64,000 bases of DNA, taken from Dreissena polymorpha. Lineage: Eukaryota > Mollusca > Bivalvia > Myida > Dreissenidae. The DNA lies in NCBI RefSeq assembly GCF_020536995.1, contig NC_068357.1, positions 123,535,704 to 123,599,703 on the forward strand, written 5' to 3'. The notes beneath the pieces are model-generated. The model was not told the origin of the DNA. It searched no databases and saw only the letters and a program-made list of their open reading frames with translations. Below are positions 11,441 through 24,200 of this stretch, one piece after another (positions within the stretch are counted from its first letter, which is position 1; every line of letters begins with the position of its first letter). The translations under genes and the position numbers were made by a program.

Positions 11441-13065
11441 GACTCATATATTACATCGTTGTAAACAATAGTCATGGCGACATTCGTGTTCTAGAACGTT
11501 GTCAATGGTCACACTGATGGTGGTATTCTAAATCGTAGAAAAAAATACATAAAATGTTTATGCTGAGGGTAATTCGGCGTGACGTATACGAGATTGAAGA
11601 TATAAACAGTCAAATTAAGTATCGTTTACTAGATTGTAATTAGAAGTGATACTGAGAGTCGTATTCTATATTGTAGCAATCAATAGTCATGCTGAGGTTG
11701 TATACTAGATCGTTGTTATCAGCAGTAAAAACACGCGTCTTGTAAAATATCGTTTAATTTATAGTATGGGGTCGTATATTCGATCATAATCGTAAACAAA
11801 AGTCACTATGAGGGTCATATACTAGATCTGAGTAATCAATACTCATACTTGAGGTCGTATCCTAGATAGCAGTAATAAATAGCCATACCAAAGGTCGTAT
11901 GTTTGGTAGCTGTAATAAATAAAGACTGTGGGTCGTACACTTGATTGAGGTTATCAAGTCATACTGGAGATCATAGACTTGATTGTAGTTATCAATAATC
12001 ATACTGATGGGTCGTATACACTCTGTATCAGCAGACGATCTTACATAGGATTCCGGAGATAGTCGATGTATCACGATTGGGATCGTATACTAGATCCTAG
12101 TAAACTCTATGTACGCGGAGGGTCGTACACCTGATCGAAGTTATAAAACGTTATACTAAGGATCGTATACTAGATTGTAGTCATAATTCGGTCGTATACT
12201 GGATTGTAGCAACTAATAGTCACACTAAGGGCTGTTTACTAGATCATCGAAATACAAAATCATGTTGAGGGTCGTTTAATAGATCCAAGTAATCAGAAGT
12301 CATACTTGTAGTGGTATACTGGATTAGTCATAGTGAAAGTGGTAACTAGATCGTAGTAACAGCAAGCAAATTCGTTAAATTGATATCCCCCGCCAATATG
12401 CTTCTGGACACAAGTGTTATATTTGACACTCAGCTAAAAAAGCATTTTTTTTAAGATACAAAGGTCCATAACTCCGTTATTAACAGATAGTGTACAATGC
12501 TATTTGGCGTGCATCATTCTCTTATCCATATATATACTCATACAAAGTTTCAATGAAATCCGCCAAATCACTTCCAAGATATGGCTCCGGACACAAAAAG
12601 TGCCGGACGGACGGAAAGACGGAAGGACGAACAGACGGATGGATAACTCCAAAACAATATCCCTCCGCCTATGGCGAGGGATAAAAAGTCGGCCATACTG
12701 GGGTCATATACTTATTCGTTGCTATCAATAGTCGTTCTGGGTGTTATATATATAAATTTTAAATTTTGATGAAGTCATACTTGAGGTCGCATACTAAATC
12801 GTAGTAATACATTATCACACAAATGGCCCTAATATTGGATCCTTACAATCAAGTCCAAGTTATGGTTGTATACAGGATGGCTGTAATCATTAGTCATACT
12901 GAGGGTCGTATAATAGATTGTAGCAATTTAAAGTCATCCTGTGGGCTGTTTAACAGATCGTATTTATCAATTGTTATAATGTTATACAAAATCGTGTTTC
13001 AAGTCCACGCACTGATGTTGATTGCAGTAATCAATATTCATTTGTATTTGAGGACCATATACAAA
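11440..13065 (+). repeat. Degenerate ~50-bp satellite array, interrupted
   Basis: The phrase GGTCGTATACTAGATCGTAG followed by AATCAATAGTCATACTGAGG recurs dozens of times with heavy divergence at roughly 45-55-bp spacing. It is an old tandem array, split by an inserted ~300-bp element at 12,384-12,683. Confidence 0.8.
12384..12683 (+). mobile_element. 300-bp TIR-type repeat inserted in the satellite
   Basis: It begins TATCCCCCGCC and ends GGCGAGGGATA, so the ends form an imperfect inverted repeat. The interior carries CCATAACTCCGTTATTAACA, TTTCAATGAAATCCGCCAAA and a GGACGGAC tract, features shared by other repeats in this window. It is younger than the satellite it interrupts. Confidence 0.75.
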
Positions 13066-13334
13066 ACAGTATTCTATTCAAGGGACAATGTTATGTCGAC
13101 AAAGTTATCAAAGTTATAGAGTATTCTTTCTAAGTGATATTTTGAATTTATGTTTATTGTTTAAACTTCCATTTGTAGACACCATATTTATATGGATTCT
13201 CTGGATTCTGTTTGAGCAGAAACCCATATGTTAACATTATTATTATAGTTCAAGATTTTAGATGTGTGAAAGATAATATTTGCATTATACTGTAGTTTAG
13301 TTTTAATGATTCTCATATACAGCATATAAGTAGT

Positions 13335-13763
13335 GCTCGATTGGTCATTGTCGGCTTGGGAACTACTTACATGTACCCCAGGTACTCTTAAATATACTTA
13401 CATGTACCCCGGGTACAGTAAATATACTTAAACGAACCCGGGAATTTAAACGCTAAATCGGTCGTTGTCGGCTATTTCTTTCAATTAATTATGTTCACAT
13501 TTATGTCAATTTCTGTTAAATTGCCTCTATATTATCGAAACGCATACTCTAAAAGCATGTTGATGCAGTGTTTTTTTTTAACAGAAGTTTGTTTAAGATA
13601 AACAATATCGTTTTACAGTAATCGGTACCGCGTTTTACGACATCAGATTTTGGGCGGGAATACGACTCGGGTGCAGTTTAATATCGACTGGGTACTTTTA
13701 AATATATTATCCACACCTGGGGTACATGTAAGTAGTACGCAAGCAGACAATAACCAATCGAGC
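13335..13763. mobile_element. 429-bp MITE with long TIRs and 9-bp target duplication
   Basis: The left end starts GCTCGATTGGTCATTGTCGG and the right end is its near reverse complement (ACCAATCGAGC). Homology between the ends covers about 60 bp. ATAAGTAGT occurs directly outside both ends (13,326-13,334 and 13,764-13,772). A 9-bp duplication fits Mutator-type insertion; if one base is coincidental, 8 bp would fit hAT. There is no coding capacity. Confidence 0.88.
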
Positions 13764-14073
13764 ATAAGTAGTGTATTTCTACTGATTGGTGACATAAAAC
13801 ATGATAGGATGGAGTTATCTATAATGTTATAGGAGCCAATAAACTCTAGAAATAACTATACTGAAGCAATGCCTTTATCACCACATTTGGATGTTTTTTA
13901 TTATGATATCTAAAAAAAACTATTGAACAAATCAACACAAAAGTGATGTTCAATATGTATTTGCTGGCATTATGTTCAAAACAAAAACAACTTTTGTCAA
14001 TAAGGAGATAATTCAAGAGTTGTTATCAATAGTTACATGTAATATAAAAAAGCTTTTATTTTACAATACATAT

Positions 14074-14593
14074 GAGCCATGCTCTGTGAAAAGTGTCGTT
14101 CCAGATTAGCATATGCACACCAAAAATATCATACAAGTGTGAAGTGTCGTTCCAAATTAGCCTATGCACACCAAAAATATCATACAAGTGTGAAGTATCG
14201 TTCCAGATTAGCCTATGCACACCAAAAATATCATACAAGTGTGAAGTGTCGGCCCTGATTAGTCTTTGCACACCAAAAATATCATACAAGTGTGAAGTGT
14301 CGGCCCTGATTAGCCTATGCACACCAAAAATATCATACAAGTGTGAAGTGTCGGCCCTGATTAGCCAATGCACACCAAAAATATCATACAAGTGTGAAGT
14401 GTCGCCCAGATTAGCGTATGCACACCAAAAATATCATACAAGTGTGAAGTGTCGCCCAGATTAGCGTATGCACACCAAAAATATCATACAAGTGTGAAGT
14501 GTCGTTCCAAATTAGTCTTTGCGGACTGCACAGGCTCATCTGAGACAACACTTTACGCACATACATTAAACCCCTTTTTCACAGAGCACGGCC
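14074..14593 (+). mobile_element. MITE-A copy with internal 51-bp expansion
   Basis: It begins GAGCCATGCTCTGTGAAAAG and ends with the matching inverted TTTTTCACAGAGCACGGCCC. The interior is replaced by eight tandem 51-bp units carrying CACACCAAAAATATCATACA. Because 51 is a multiple of three, both strands show long artificial open frames; these are not genes. Confidence 0.88.
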
Positions 14594-14890
14594 CATATGT
14601 ATACACAGAAACCAATGATTATCTTCGACCAGGGTCTCAACATTGTGTACTCTCAGTATGATACATAGATTTTTCCATGCCATGGATTAAAGGGGTCTTA
14701 TAGACCACAACAAGATTACATGGACTGATATCTAGGCAGGGCTGGAGCCAGGCTTACATGGCATATGTAAATACTAGAGCTGATTGCATAGCATTACAAC
14801 AACAAAATTGCATGCACATTTAAAGGATATCAAAATTTTAACTATGTTAATATTTTTTTTTTTACTGGTATACATTATAATTAGGTGCTT

Positions 14891-14896
14891 TATATT
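14891..14896 (-). promoter_or_regulatory. Possible variant poly(A) signal AATATA of DDX28
   Basis: On the minus strand AATATA lies about 217 nt after the DDX28 stop codon. No canonical AATAAA is nearer. It is weak evidence in AT-rich DNA. Confidence 0.22.
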
Positions 14897-15112
14897 AAAG
14901 GAACCTTTAAACATCAACAAAAAACTTTGATTGTTCACACATGACAATATGCTCTGCAATAAGTCCACATTGAATTACAAGCAGTGAGGTCGGATTTAAA
15001 CTCCACAATAACTGTTCTGATTCCTGTAGATTTGCTGATCTAAATACCACATTGATGCTTAGTTTAGATTGGTCAAGCCATTCTCTTCTAATAACCAAAG
15101 CAGCCAATAAGA

Positions 15113-15211
15113 TCATTCAGTGCGTGCTGTCTGCTTTGGGGGTCTGTGAGGGTAGGATTGCTTGATGTTGGCATTGACGTTCTGTAGCTCAGTCTTCTGT
15201 CTCGCAGCAAC
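15113..15211 (-). CDS. DDX28: DDX28 exon 14, C-terminus
   Basis: It encodes VAARQKTELQNVNANIKQSY and a basic tail PHRPPKQTARTE to TGA, after CATGTTCAAG. The junction IE-VAARQ mirrors human IELAARRRR. The C-terminus is short, as in other DDX28 proteins. Confidence 0.9.
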   Translation of the reverse strand, partial: VAARQKTELQNVNANIKQSYPHRPPKQTARTE

Positions 15212-18200
15212 CTTGAACATGTTAGAAATATTGGGTACACGTGCAAGTACTAACATCAGCCTGATTATGGTTAAAGTGGGTTTAACCCTTTACCACTAAG
15301 ATAAGTGTATGTATTTTGACGCATTTGGAGTCCCTTAGAAAGTTAAATTTAATTAAAGACCTTTCTTAGTAGATTCAAGGTTTAAAGGCTTCATTTCAAA
15401 CTCTTAGTTACTGATGAGCAGCAAGCAGCATAAAACCTGAACAGACTGCGAGTTATTTGCAGGCTGTTCTGGTTTTATGCTGGTTGCAAAAGCCATTTTC
15501 ACTTTGCTTCTGAGTGGGAAAGGGTAAATGCATGTGCCTTAAGTGTCGTCTCAGATTTGCCTGTGCAGTCCGCAAAGGCTTATCAGGGAAGACAATTTGT
15601 AACTAAACTAGAGACTTCAGAGTTCCTTTAAATAAAAAATATATCATAAAATCAAATTTAAGTCGTTTCTTGCTAGATTTAAGTTTGAAGGGCTTCATTT
15701 TAAAGCCAAAGCTGATGAGCAGCAAACAGTAACATGCAGGCATTTCTGCTTTTATGCTGGCTGCATGTAGCCATTTCCACATATATTTTAGTAATTAATT
15801 AATGGGCATTGCTTTTGCTGGTGAATACACTGACACTAAAGACACCAAAGACTGATTCTTCAAAATTTCATGCAAATTTATTTTGAAAGCATTCAATATT
15901 GGTATTAATTTTTTTATTAATAAGGCCTTAACAGACTAACAAACAGACAGATGCATGTATTACAGATTTGTATACACCTTCCTTCAGGGGAATTCTCTGG
16001 TGGCTGCACTTACCTCTATTTTCCAGACTAGGTCGACCTCATGTGGGCGGGAGATGAAGCTGGTCACCTGACCTGTCTGGACCGCCCCCACCCTGCCAAC
16101 ACGACCTGCTCGATGGATGTAGTCTGACATGTGACATGGGAAGTCAAAGTTCACCACATGATCCACCTGCAATATGCCAACATCATTCATTAATTGGGGG
16201 CTCCACCAGATAAACCCAAGACATACAGATCAATTAAGAATTGGAATCAACTTTAGATACTGATTACTCTTTCTTGAAATTTTATTTACAATACATGTAT
16301 ATATAGGTATGTACACAGTGCTTTGTGTAATTGTACATTGTCTTTGTTATTTTGAAATTCGTCATCTTAAGATTGGACAAGATCGTTTTAAGCATATAGT
16401 TTATATCAAATTTAAAGTAACCAATCCCATAGTGTAGCGTAAATAGTAGGGCTACAACGGATATCCGAGATCCGCGGATCCAAATGAGGATTCGCGGATC
16501 TAACTGTGATTGGTAAAATGGGTTTCGAATCCGGATCTTATTTGAGTTTAATCTTTCCTTTGTGGTAATTGTTTCTTTCGCCCTAATACTTTTCGTTAAA
16601 TTGTTTCTTTCTGTTTGAAAGGCTTAGTGGTACGTAGTTTGTCACGATTATCGTTACTTTTTCGACAAAAACATGGTACACACACAGTCTACTTTCGTTT
16701 TTGATGGTGCAAAATGGCGAAGAAAAAAATTTACGATGCACCTAAACAATTAAAATCCTCGGTGTGGAAGCATTTCGGGTTTTATCAGCATACTAATTCA
16801 ACAAAACTTGACAAAGCAAACGCCATTTGCAAAGTATGTAAGGTTCCCCTTGTATACAGAACCGGAACAACCTCCAACCTAACTAAACACTTAGAAACAA
16901 GACATTTTGATTTGTGAAGCAACTTAAATCTAGTTATATTGCAGGTTTTTTGTTTATTTAAAAGGTTTTTGAGGCTTCTTAAACTGTAACTTGATTATTG
17001 TTCTCTGTTTGGAGTAATACAGTTTATAATAATAATAAAAGTTAATTACTTTTTTTCATAAGAAATATAGTTCTGGTGTTTCAAAACATAATTTTGGTTA
17101 TAGCAATATAAATTATAATTTATTTTGCGTATTTTTACTTTCAAATTAAATTTAAATTTTGGATTCGCTGCAATATGGACCTAAAAATGGTCCATGAAAC
17201 CTGTGATAGGAGGACAGACAGACAACAGGGCAATATACACCTTACAAGGGAAAGGGTGAAGGGTACACTTATAAATCAACTTATTGTTTCAGACAGAAAC
17301 ACAACATTAAACAACAACCCTAGAAATGTTTGTTTATACATTTATACTGTCAAAAACATTACTTGTCGCTTGGCAAGATATGCTCATAGATAGTAAACAT
17401 TTCGCTAACTCAACAATGTGAAATATGCTGAACAAGAAATGAGATTAGGGCTACGAAAACTGGACTAAATGCATGTACAAAAAGGGTCGTCCCAGATAAG
17501 CCTATTTGCACTGCACAGGCTTATCAGGGATGACACTTTCCGCTTGTATAGAATTTTTTGTTTAACCCTTAAAGCGCTGGTGCTGAATTTTAAAGGCCTT
17601 TGCAAACAGTTTGGATCCAGATGAGACGCCACAGAACGTGGCGTCTCATCTGGATCCAAACTGTTTGCTATTCTGATAGTATTCTTTGAAAAAAAATGAA
17701 GAAAATGCTTATTTTAGAAATTCAGCAGACGACATTTTAGCAGAAGACAAATTACCCAGCATGCAAAGGGTTAAAGGAGGTCTCCTCTAAACAAAAATCC
17801 AGTCTGAGCTGAAAGTGTTGTTCTGTAAATGGCTGCAATGGCTAATCAGGAACGACCATTCACACACATGCATTAAGCTCAGTTTTTCCAGAACGTAGCT
17901 CAAATGTATGTCCACTGCCCAAGAGACTATTTTGACTCACATTCTGTATGTCCATGCCCCGAGACAGGATGTCTGTACAGACGATGACCTTTGACTTCCT
18001 GGAACTGAAAGCCTTCAATGCCTTCTGTCTGTCCTACAACACATACAGGCAGATCACAGACCAGAAGAAACAGAATGTTAGGGTTATGCAAAATCAAACT
18101 TTAACCCTTACCCAACTCAGAAGCAAGGTGAAAATGTGCAAACTGCATAAAACAGCTCATCAGTATCTCAGGGTTGGAAATGAAGCCTTTAAAACTTGAA

Positions 18201-21200
18201 TCTATTCAGAAAGATCTTTGATTAAATTTAACTTTCTAACGGACTAAAAACACGTCAAAATACACATCTAAGTGGTAAAAGCTTAAATACGTATCTAAGT
18301 GGTAAAAGGTAAAAAATTACAATGGCATCACATATATGATACAGATATTTATATTGCGGTGTATCAAATGTTGTTAATGTTGTGTTACAGACATTGTGTA
18401 AAAAAAGAAAATTCAGGCTTTCCGAAGCTTAGTTTAGCGGTCCACTTGAATATTTGCTGAAGTGGTTAAAACATATTTGTCATTCAGTTAACGCATGACA
18501 TACTTACCCCGAGTGGTTTGATAACAAGACTTTTGTCAAGCAATATGGTCTCCTACCAGTAGAAACTCCACCATTGTCAGGTTTTTATTTTTTATATTTG
18601 TTGCCATAGCAACCAGAATTTTTGACGTAGGAACAAAATGAAATAACGTGCAAAATCTCCATATTGCCATCTATTCGTGTTTCAAGTTTCATGAAAAAAT
18701 ATGTAGAACTTTCAAAGTTATCCCAGGATCCAGAAAAGTGTGACAGACTGACTGACTGACTGCCTGACTGACTGACAGACTCATGGACACACAGAGCGCA
18801 AACCATAAGTCCCCTCCAGTTTCACCGGAAGGGGACTACAAGCATCGGAAGACAAACAATTGGTTATAACAGCAATAACTAAAATTTAGCCTGCTGAAAT
18901 AACTCCTAATATACCTTGAATTTTTATATATTGTATCTGTTTCAAATTAGAATTGTTATGATATGCACATGTCCCTTTCTTCTGCACAAGACATATACAC
19001 ATGCGTTTCTGTGCCTTCAACATATCAAAACAATTCACAACTAAACATCGAAAAGTCTCCCATATCACATATTGAAACAAATAGCATGTGGTCATCAAAT
19101 GTCAAGTTAAAAAAGGTGAAATCATTTGATAAAAAAAATGATGATAAAAATAGCACATGCACAATTCCAAAAACTAAGAATTATTTTTGCAAGTGTCTAT
19201 GTTGTCCGATAAAAAGTGCAGGAAAGCATTCATTTTACTCCATAGCTGTTTCGATTTTGAATATTATCATGTACATTCACACATAAATATTGCTAATTTG
19301 CTTGTTAATACCTTTATTATTTTGTTAACAGATATCACAGGATTTCATATAGAAACATTGATCTCAAATGTTCCATGACTCACAAAGCACAACTGACAAG
19401 TATATTTTAAGAAGCTTTTCAAATGGGCCATGCTCTGTGAAAAGGGGGTTTATTGCATGTGCAAAGAGTGTTGCCCCAGATTAGCCTGTGCAGTCCACAC
19501 AGGCTAATCAAGAACGGCACTTTCCACATAAATTTGATTTTTTTGCAAAGAGACAAAAAATATCAAAACTGCGGAAAATGTTGTCCCTGATTAGCCTGTG
19601 CAGAACACAAAGGCCAATCTGGGATGACACTTTGCACACATGCATTAAACAGCATGGCTCAAATATAAGCCCTAGCCACTAAGGGAGATAACTTACTTCA
19701 GCTGTCATGTCTCCAGACACACAGGAGTTGTCTACCCCAACCTCAGCCAGGGTCTGACTGAGCCAGAAGCAGGAACGCGTCGTGTTACAGAACACCATGA
19801 ACGTGACGTCGGGTTTTGACTTCAACATTTCCACAATTGTAGCTGGGAATAAACATTAAACACCCCCAAATCATTTTCTTAAGTTTTAGCCAGTAAGTGG
19901 TTTATGTTTACGACTAGGAGTGTGTAGGTGAATACAGGATTTGGTTTCAAACTTTTTTTTTTTTAAATTATTTATTTGCTGACTTTCTGAGCGATGAACA
20001 TATTTTAAAATAGCAAAAGGACAAAAACGTCATTGATTTATTACAGATTAGAATTTTATTAACCCTTTCCCACTAAGAACAAAGTAAAAATGGCTATGTG
20101 CAAACAGCATATAACCAGAACAGCCTGCAATAACTCGCAGACAGTTCAGGTTTTATGCTCTTTGCTGCTCATCAGTATCTCATGTTTGGAGTTGAAGCCT
20201 TAAAGACTTGAATCCAGAAAGAAAGGTCTTAAATTTAATTTACCTTTCTATGGGACAAAAAATGTGTGAAAATACGTATCTAAGTGGGTAAAGGGTTTAA
20301 GCTCACTCATGAAGCATTTAGCTGCTAAAAAGTAAATACATAAAGATCATAGCAAGTTCTTCGTCCTCTTCACGGGGGCAATATTCAATAAACGTTATAA
20401 AATGTTGATGATAATTGTTGTTTTTTTACATCCAACAAACAAGTCTTAATTGAAAGAAAAAACAATGCAAGCATAACTCAAACTGCTCAGGTTGTCTTTT
20501 AGTTTCAATAACATCAAACTACTTAATGCTCTTATTGTATAATTATACTTAGAAAGTTTGTCTTTCAGTTTCATGAACTTCTGAATACTGCCACAGTATA
20601 ATTATACTTGCAAAGTTTGTCTTTTGGTTTCATCTTCATGAACATAATGCTTAAACTGTGTAGGTAATTTTTCTTATGGTGTTTGTATTTTGGTTTCATC
20701 TTCATGAACTTCTAAATACAGCCACTGTGTAACCATACTTACGTAGTTTGTTTTTGGGTTTCATTTTCATGAACTTAAGAATGCTTAAACTTTGTCACTA
20801 TACTTACGGAGTTTGTCTTTTGGTTTCATCTTCATGAACTTAACGCTTAAACTGTGTAGGTAATCTTTCTTATGGTGTTTGTCTTTTGGTTTCATCTTCA
20901 TGAACTTAAGAATGCTTAAACTGTGTAATCATACTAACGAAGTTTGTATTTTGGTTTCATCTTCATGAACTTCTAAATACAGCCACTGTGTAACCATACT
21001 TACGTAGTTTGTCTTTTGGTTTCATCTTTATGAACTTAAGAATGCTTAAACTTTGTCACCATACTTACTGAGTTTGTCTTTTGGTTTCATCTTCATGAAC
21101 TTAAGAATGCTTAAACTTTGTACCATACTTACAGAGTTTGTCTTTTGGTTTCATCTTCATGAACTTAAGAATGCTTGAACTTTGTAACCATACTCACGGA

Positions 21201-24200
21201 GTTTGTCTTTTGGTTTCATCTTCATGAACTTAAGAATGCTTAAACTTTGTCACCATACTTACGGAGTTTGTCTTTTGGTTTCATCTTCATGAACTTCTGA
21301 GGCACATGAGGCATGAGGCGATGCAGAGCCTTTGTGGTCAACTGGGATACGCTGTGTAGCTAGACAAAAACAGAGCCTTTGTGGTCAACTGGGATACACT
21401 GTGTAGCTAAACGAAAACAGAGCCTTTGTGGTCAACTGGGATACACTGTGTAGCTAGACAAAAACAGAGCCTTTGTGGTCAACTGGGATACGCTTTGTAG
21501 CGAAACAAAAACAGAACCTTTGTGGTCAACTGGGACACGCTGTGTAGCTAGACATAAACAGAGCCTTTGTGGTCAACTGGGATACACTGTGTAGCTAGAC
21601 AAAAACAGAGCTTTTGTGGTCAATTGGGACACGCTGTGTAGCTAGACAAAAACAGAGCTTTTATGGTCAATTGGGACACGCTGTGTAGCTAGACAAAAAC
21701 AGAGCCTTTGTGGTCAACTGGGACAGGCTGTGTAGCTAGACAAAAACAGAGTTTTTGTGGTCAATTGGGACACGCTGTGTAGCTAGACAAAAACAGAGCT
21801 TTTGTGGTCAACTAGAACATGCTGTGTAGCTAGACAAAAACAGAGCCTTTGTAGTCAACTGGGATACACTGTGTAGCTAGACAAAAACAGAGCTTTTGTG
21901 GTCAATTGGGACACGCTGTGTAGCTAGACACAAACAGAGCTTTTGTGGTCAATTGGGACACGCTGTGTAGCTAGACAAAAACAGAGCCTTTGCGGTCAAC
22001 TGGGACAGGCTGTGTAGCTAGACAAAAACAGAGTTTTTGTGGTCAATTGGGACACGCTGTGTAGCTAGACAAAAACAGAGCTTTTGTGGTCAATTGGGTC
22101 ACGCTGTGTAGATAGACAATAACAGTGCTTTTGTGGTCAATTGGGACACGCTGTGTAGCTAGACAAAAACAGAGCTTTTGTGGTCAACTAGAACATGCTG
22201 TGTAGCTAGACAAAAACAGAGCCTTTGTGGTCAACTCGGACACGCTGTGTAGCTAGACAAAAACAGAGCTTTGGTGGTCTATTGGGACACGCTGTGTAGC
22301 TTGACAAAAACAGAGCTTTTGTGGTCAATTGGGACATGCTATGTAGCTAGACAAAAACAGAGCCTTTGTGGTCAACTGGGACAGGCTGTGTAGCTAGAAA
22401 AAAACAGGGCCTTTGTGGTCAATTGGAAATGGTTAGGCAAAAAACAGGGCCTGTTGAAATACTGACATTTCCCATCGATTTCATTTATTATGATATCTAC
22501 TGGAAGGTTTGCAGCCTTTAAAAGCTGAGGAAACGAAAGGAAGATTACTCTCTGTTAAAAAAAAAATCAGGAAGACAATTGTTCCAATATATCAATACAT
22601 TTTTATTTCCATTCACATGTATGTGGCACTAGCATTACATGATCACTCTTCATTGAAAATTAAATGTTAATGTATACTTATTTAACATGTTTATATTGTC
22701 AAGACTATAAAGGTAACAGTATACCTGTACAATTACGGTTTTGACTAGAAAGCCATTGACAATGATCTGATAACCACAGGTATAAATCAAATAGCCCTTT
22801 ACCACTTACATCAGTATTTTTACGCATTTGTAGTCCCTTAACATTAAATTTAATACCTTTCTTACTAAATTCAGGTTTTAAAGGCTTGATTTCTAACCCT
22901 TAGTTTCTAATAAGCATCTAAAATCTGGTTTTATGCTGGTAGCTAGTTCCCTTAATTCTCAAGTCTAAGGTCTTAGTTCCCTTAATTCTCAAGTCTAAGG
23001 TCTTAGTTCCCATAATTCTCAAGTCCAAGGTCTTAGTTCCCTTAATTCTCAAGTCTAAGGTCTTAGTTCCCTTAATTCTCAAGTCTAAGGTCTTAGTTCC
23101 CTTAATTCTCATGTCTAAGATCTTAGTTCCCTTAATTCTCAAGTCTAAGGTCTAGTTCCCTTAATTCTCAAGTCTAAGATCTTAGTTCCCTTAATTCTCA
23201 AGTGTAAGGATTTAGTTCCCATAATTCTCAAGTCTAAGGTGTTAGTTCCTTTAATTCTCAAGTCTAAGGTCTTAGTTCCCTTCATTATCAAGTCTAAAGT
23301 CTTAGTTCCCTTAATTCTCAAGTCTAAGGTCTTAGTTCCCTTAATTCTCAAGTCTAAGGTCTTAGTTCCCTTAATTCTCATGTCTAAGATCTTAGTTCCC
23401 ATAATTCTCAAGTCTAAGGTCTTTTTCCCTTAATTCTCAAGTCTAAGATCTTAGTTCCCTTAATTATCAAGTGTAAGGATTTAGTTCCCATAATTCTCAA
23501 GTCTAAGGTGTTAGTTCCTTTAATTCTCAAGTCTAAGGTCTTAGTTCCCTTCATTATCAAGTCTAAAGTCTTAGTTCCCTTAATTCTCAAGTCTAAGGTC
23601 TTGTTCCCTTAATTCTCAAGTCTAAGGTCTTAGTTCCCTTAATTTTCAAGTCTAAGGTCTTAGTTCCCTTAATTTTCAAGTCTAAGGTCTTAGTTCCCAT
23701 AATTCTCAAGTCTAAGGTCTTAGTTCCATTAATTCTCATGTCTAAGGTCTGAGTTCCCTTAATTCTCAAGACTTAGGTCTTAGTTCCCATAATTCTCAAG
23801 TCTAAGGTCTTAGTTCCCTTAATTCTCAAGTCTAAGGTTTTAGTTCCCTCAATTCTCAAGTGTAAGGATTTAGTTCCCATAATTCTCAAGTCTAAGGTGT
23901 TTGTTCCTTTAATTATCAAGTCTAAGGTCTTAGTTCCCTTCATTATCAAGTCTAAGGTCTTAGTCTTATAATTCTCAAGTCTAAGGGGTTAGTTCCCAAA
24001 AATTTCAAGTCTAAGATCTAAGTTCCCATAATTTTTAAGTATAAGGTCTTAGTTCCCATAATTCTAAAGTCAAAGGTCTTAGTTCCCATAATTCTCTAGT
24101 CTAAGGTCATAGTTCCCATAATTCTAAAGTCTAAGGTCTTAGTTCCCATAATTCTTAAGTCTAAAGACTTAGTTTCATTAATTCTCAAGTCTAAGGTCTT

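Noticed and set aside
14056-14464. Long overlapping open frames on both strands
   Set aside because: They come from a 51-bp repeat whose period is a multiple of three. There is no domain and the frame exists on both strands.
22918-23433. Open frames with a repeated (R)IKGTKTLDL-like pattern
   Set aside because: Translation of a 30-bp intronic tandem repeat. Frames break wherever the unit changes length.
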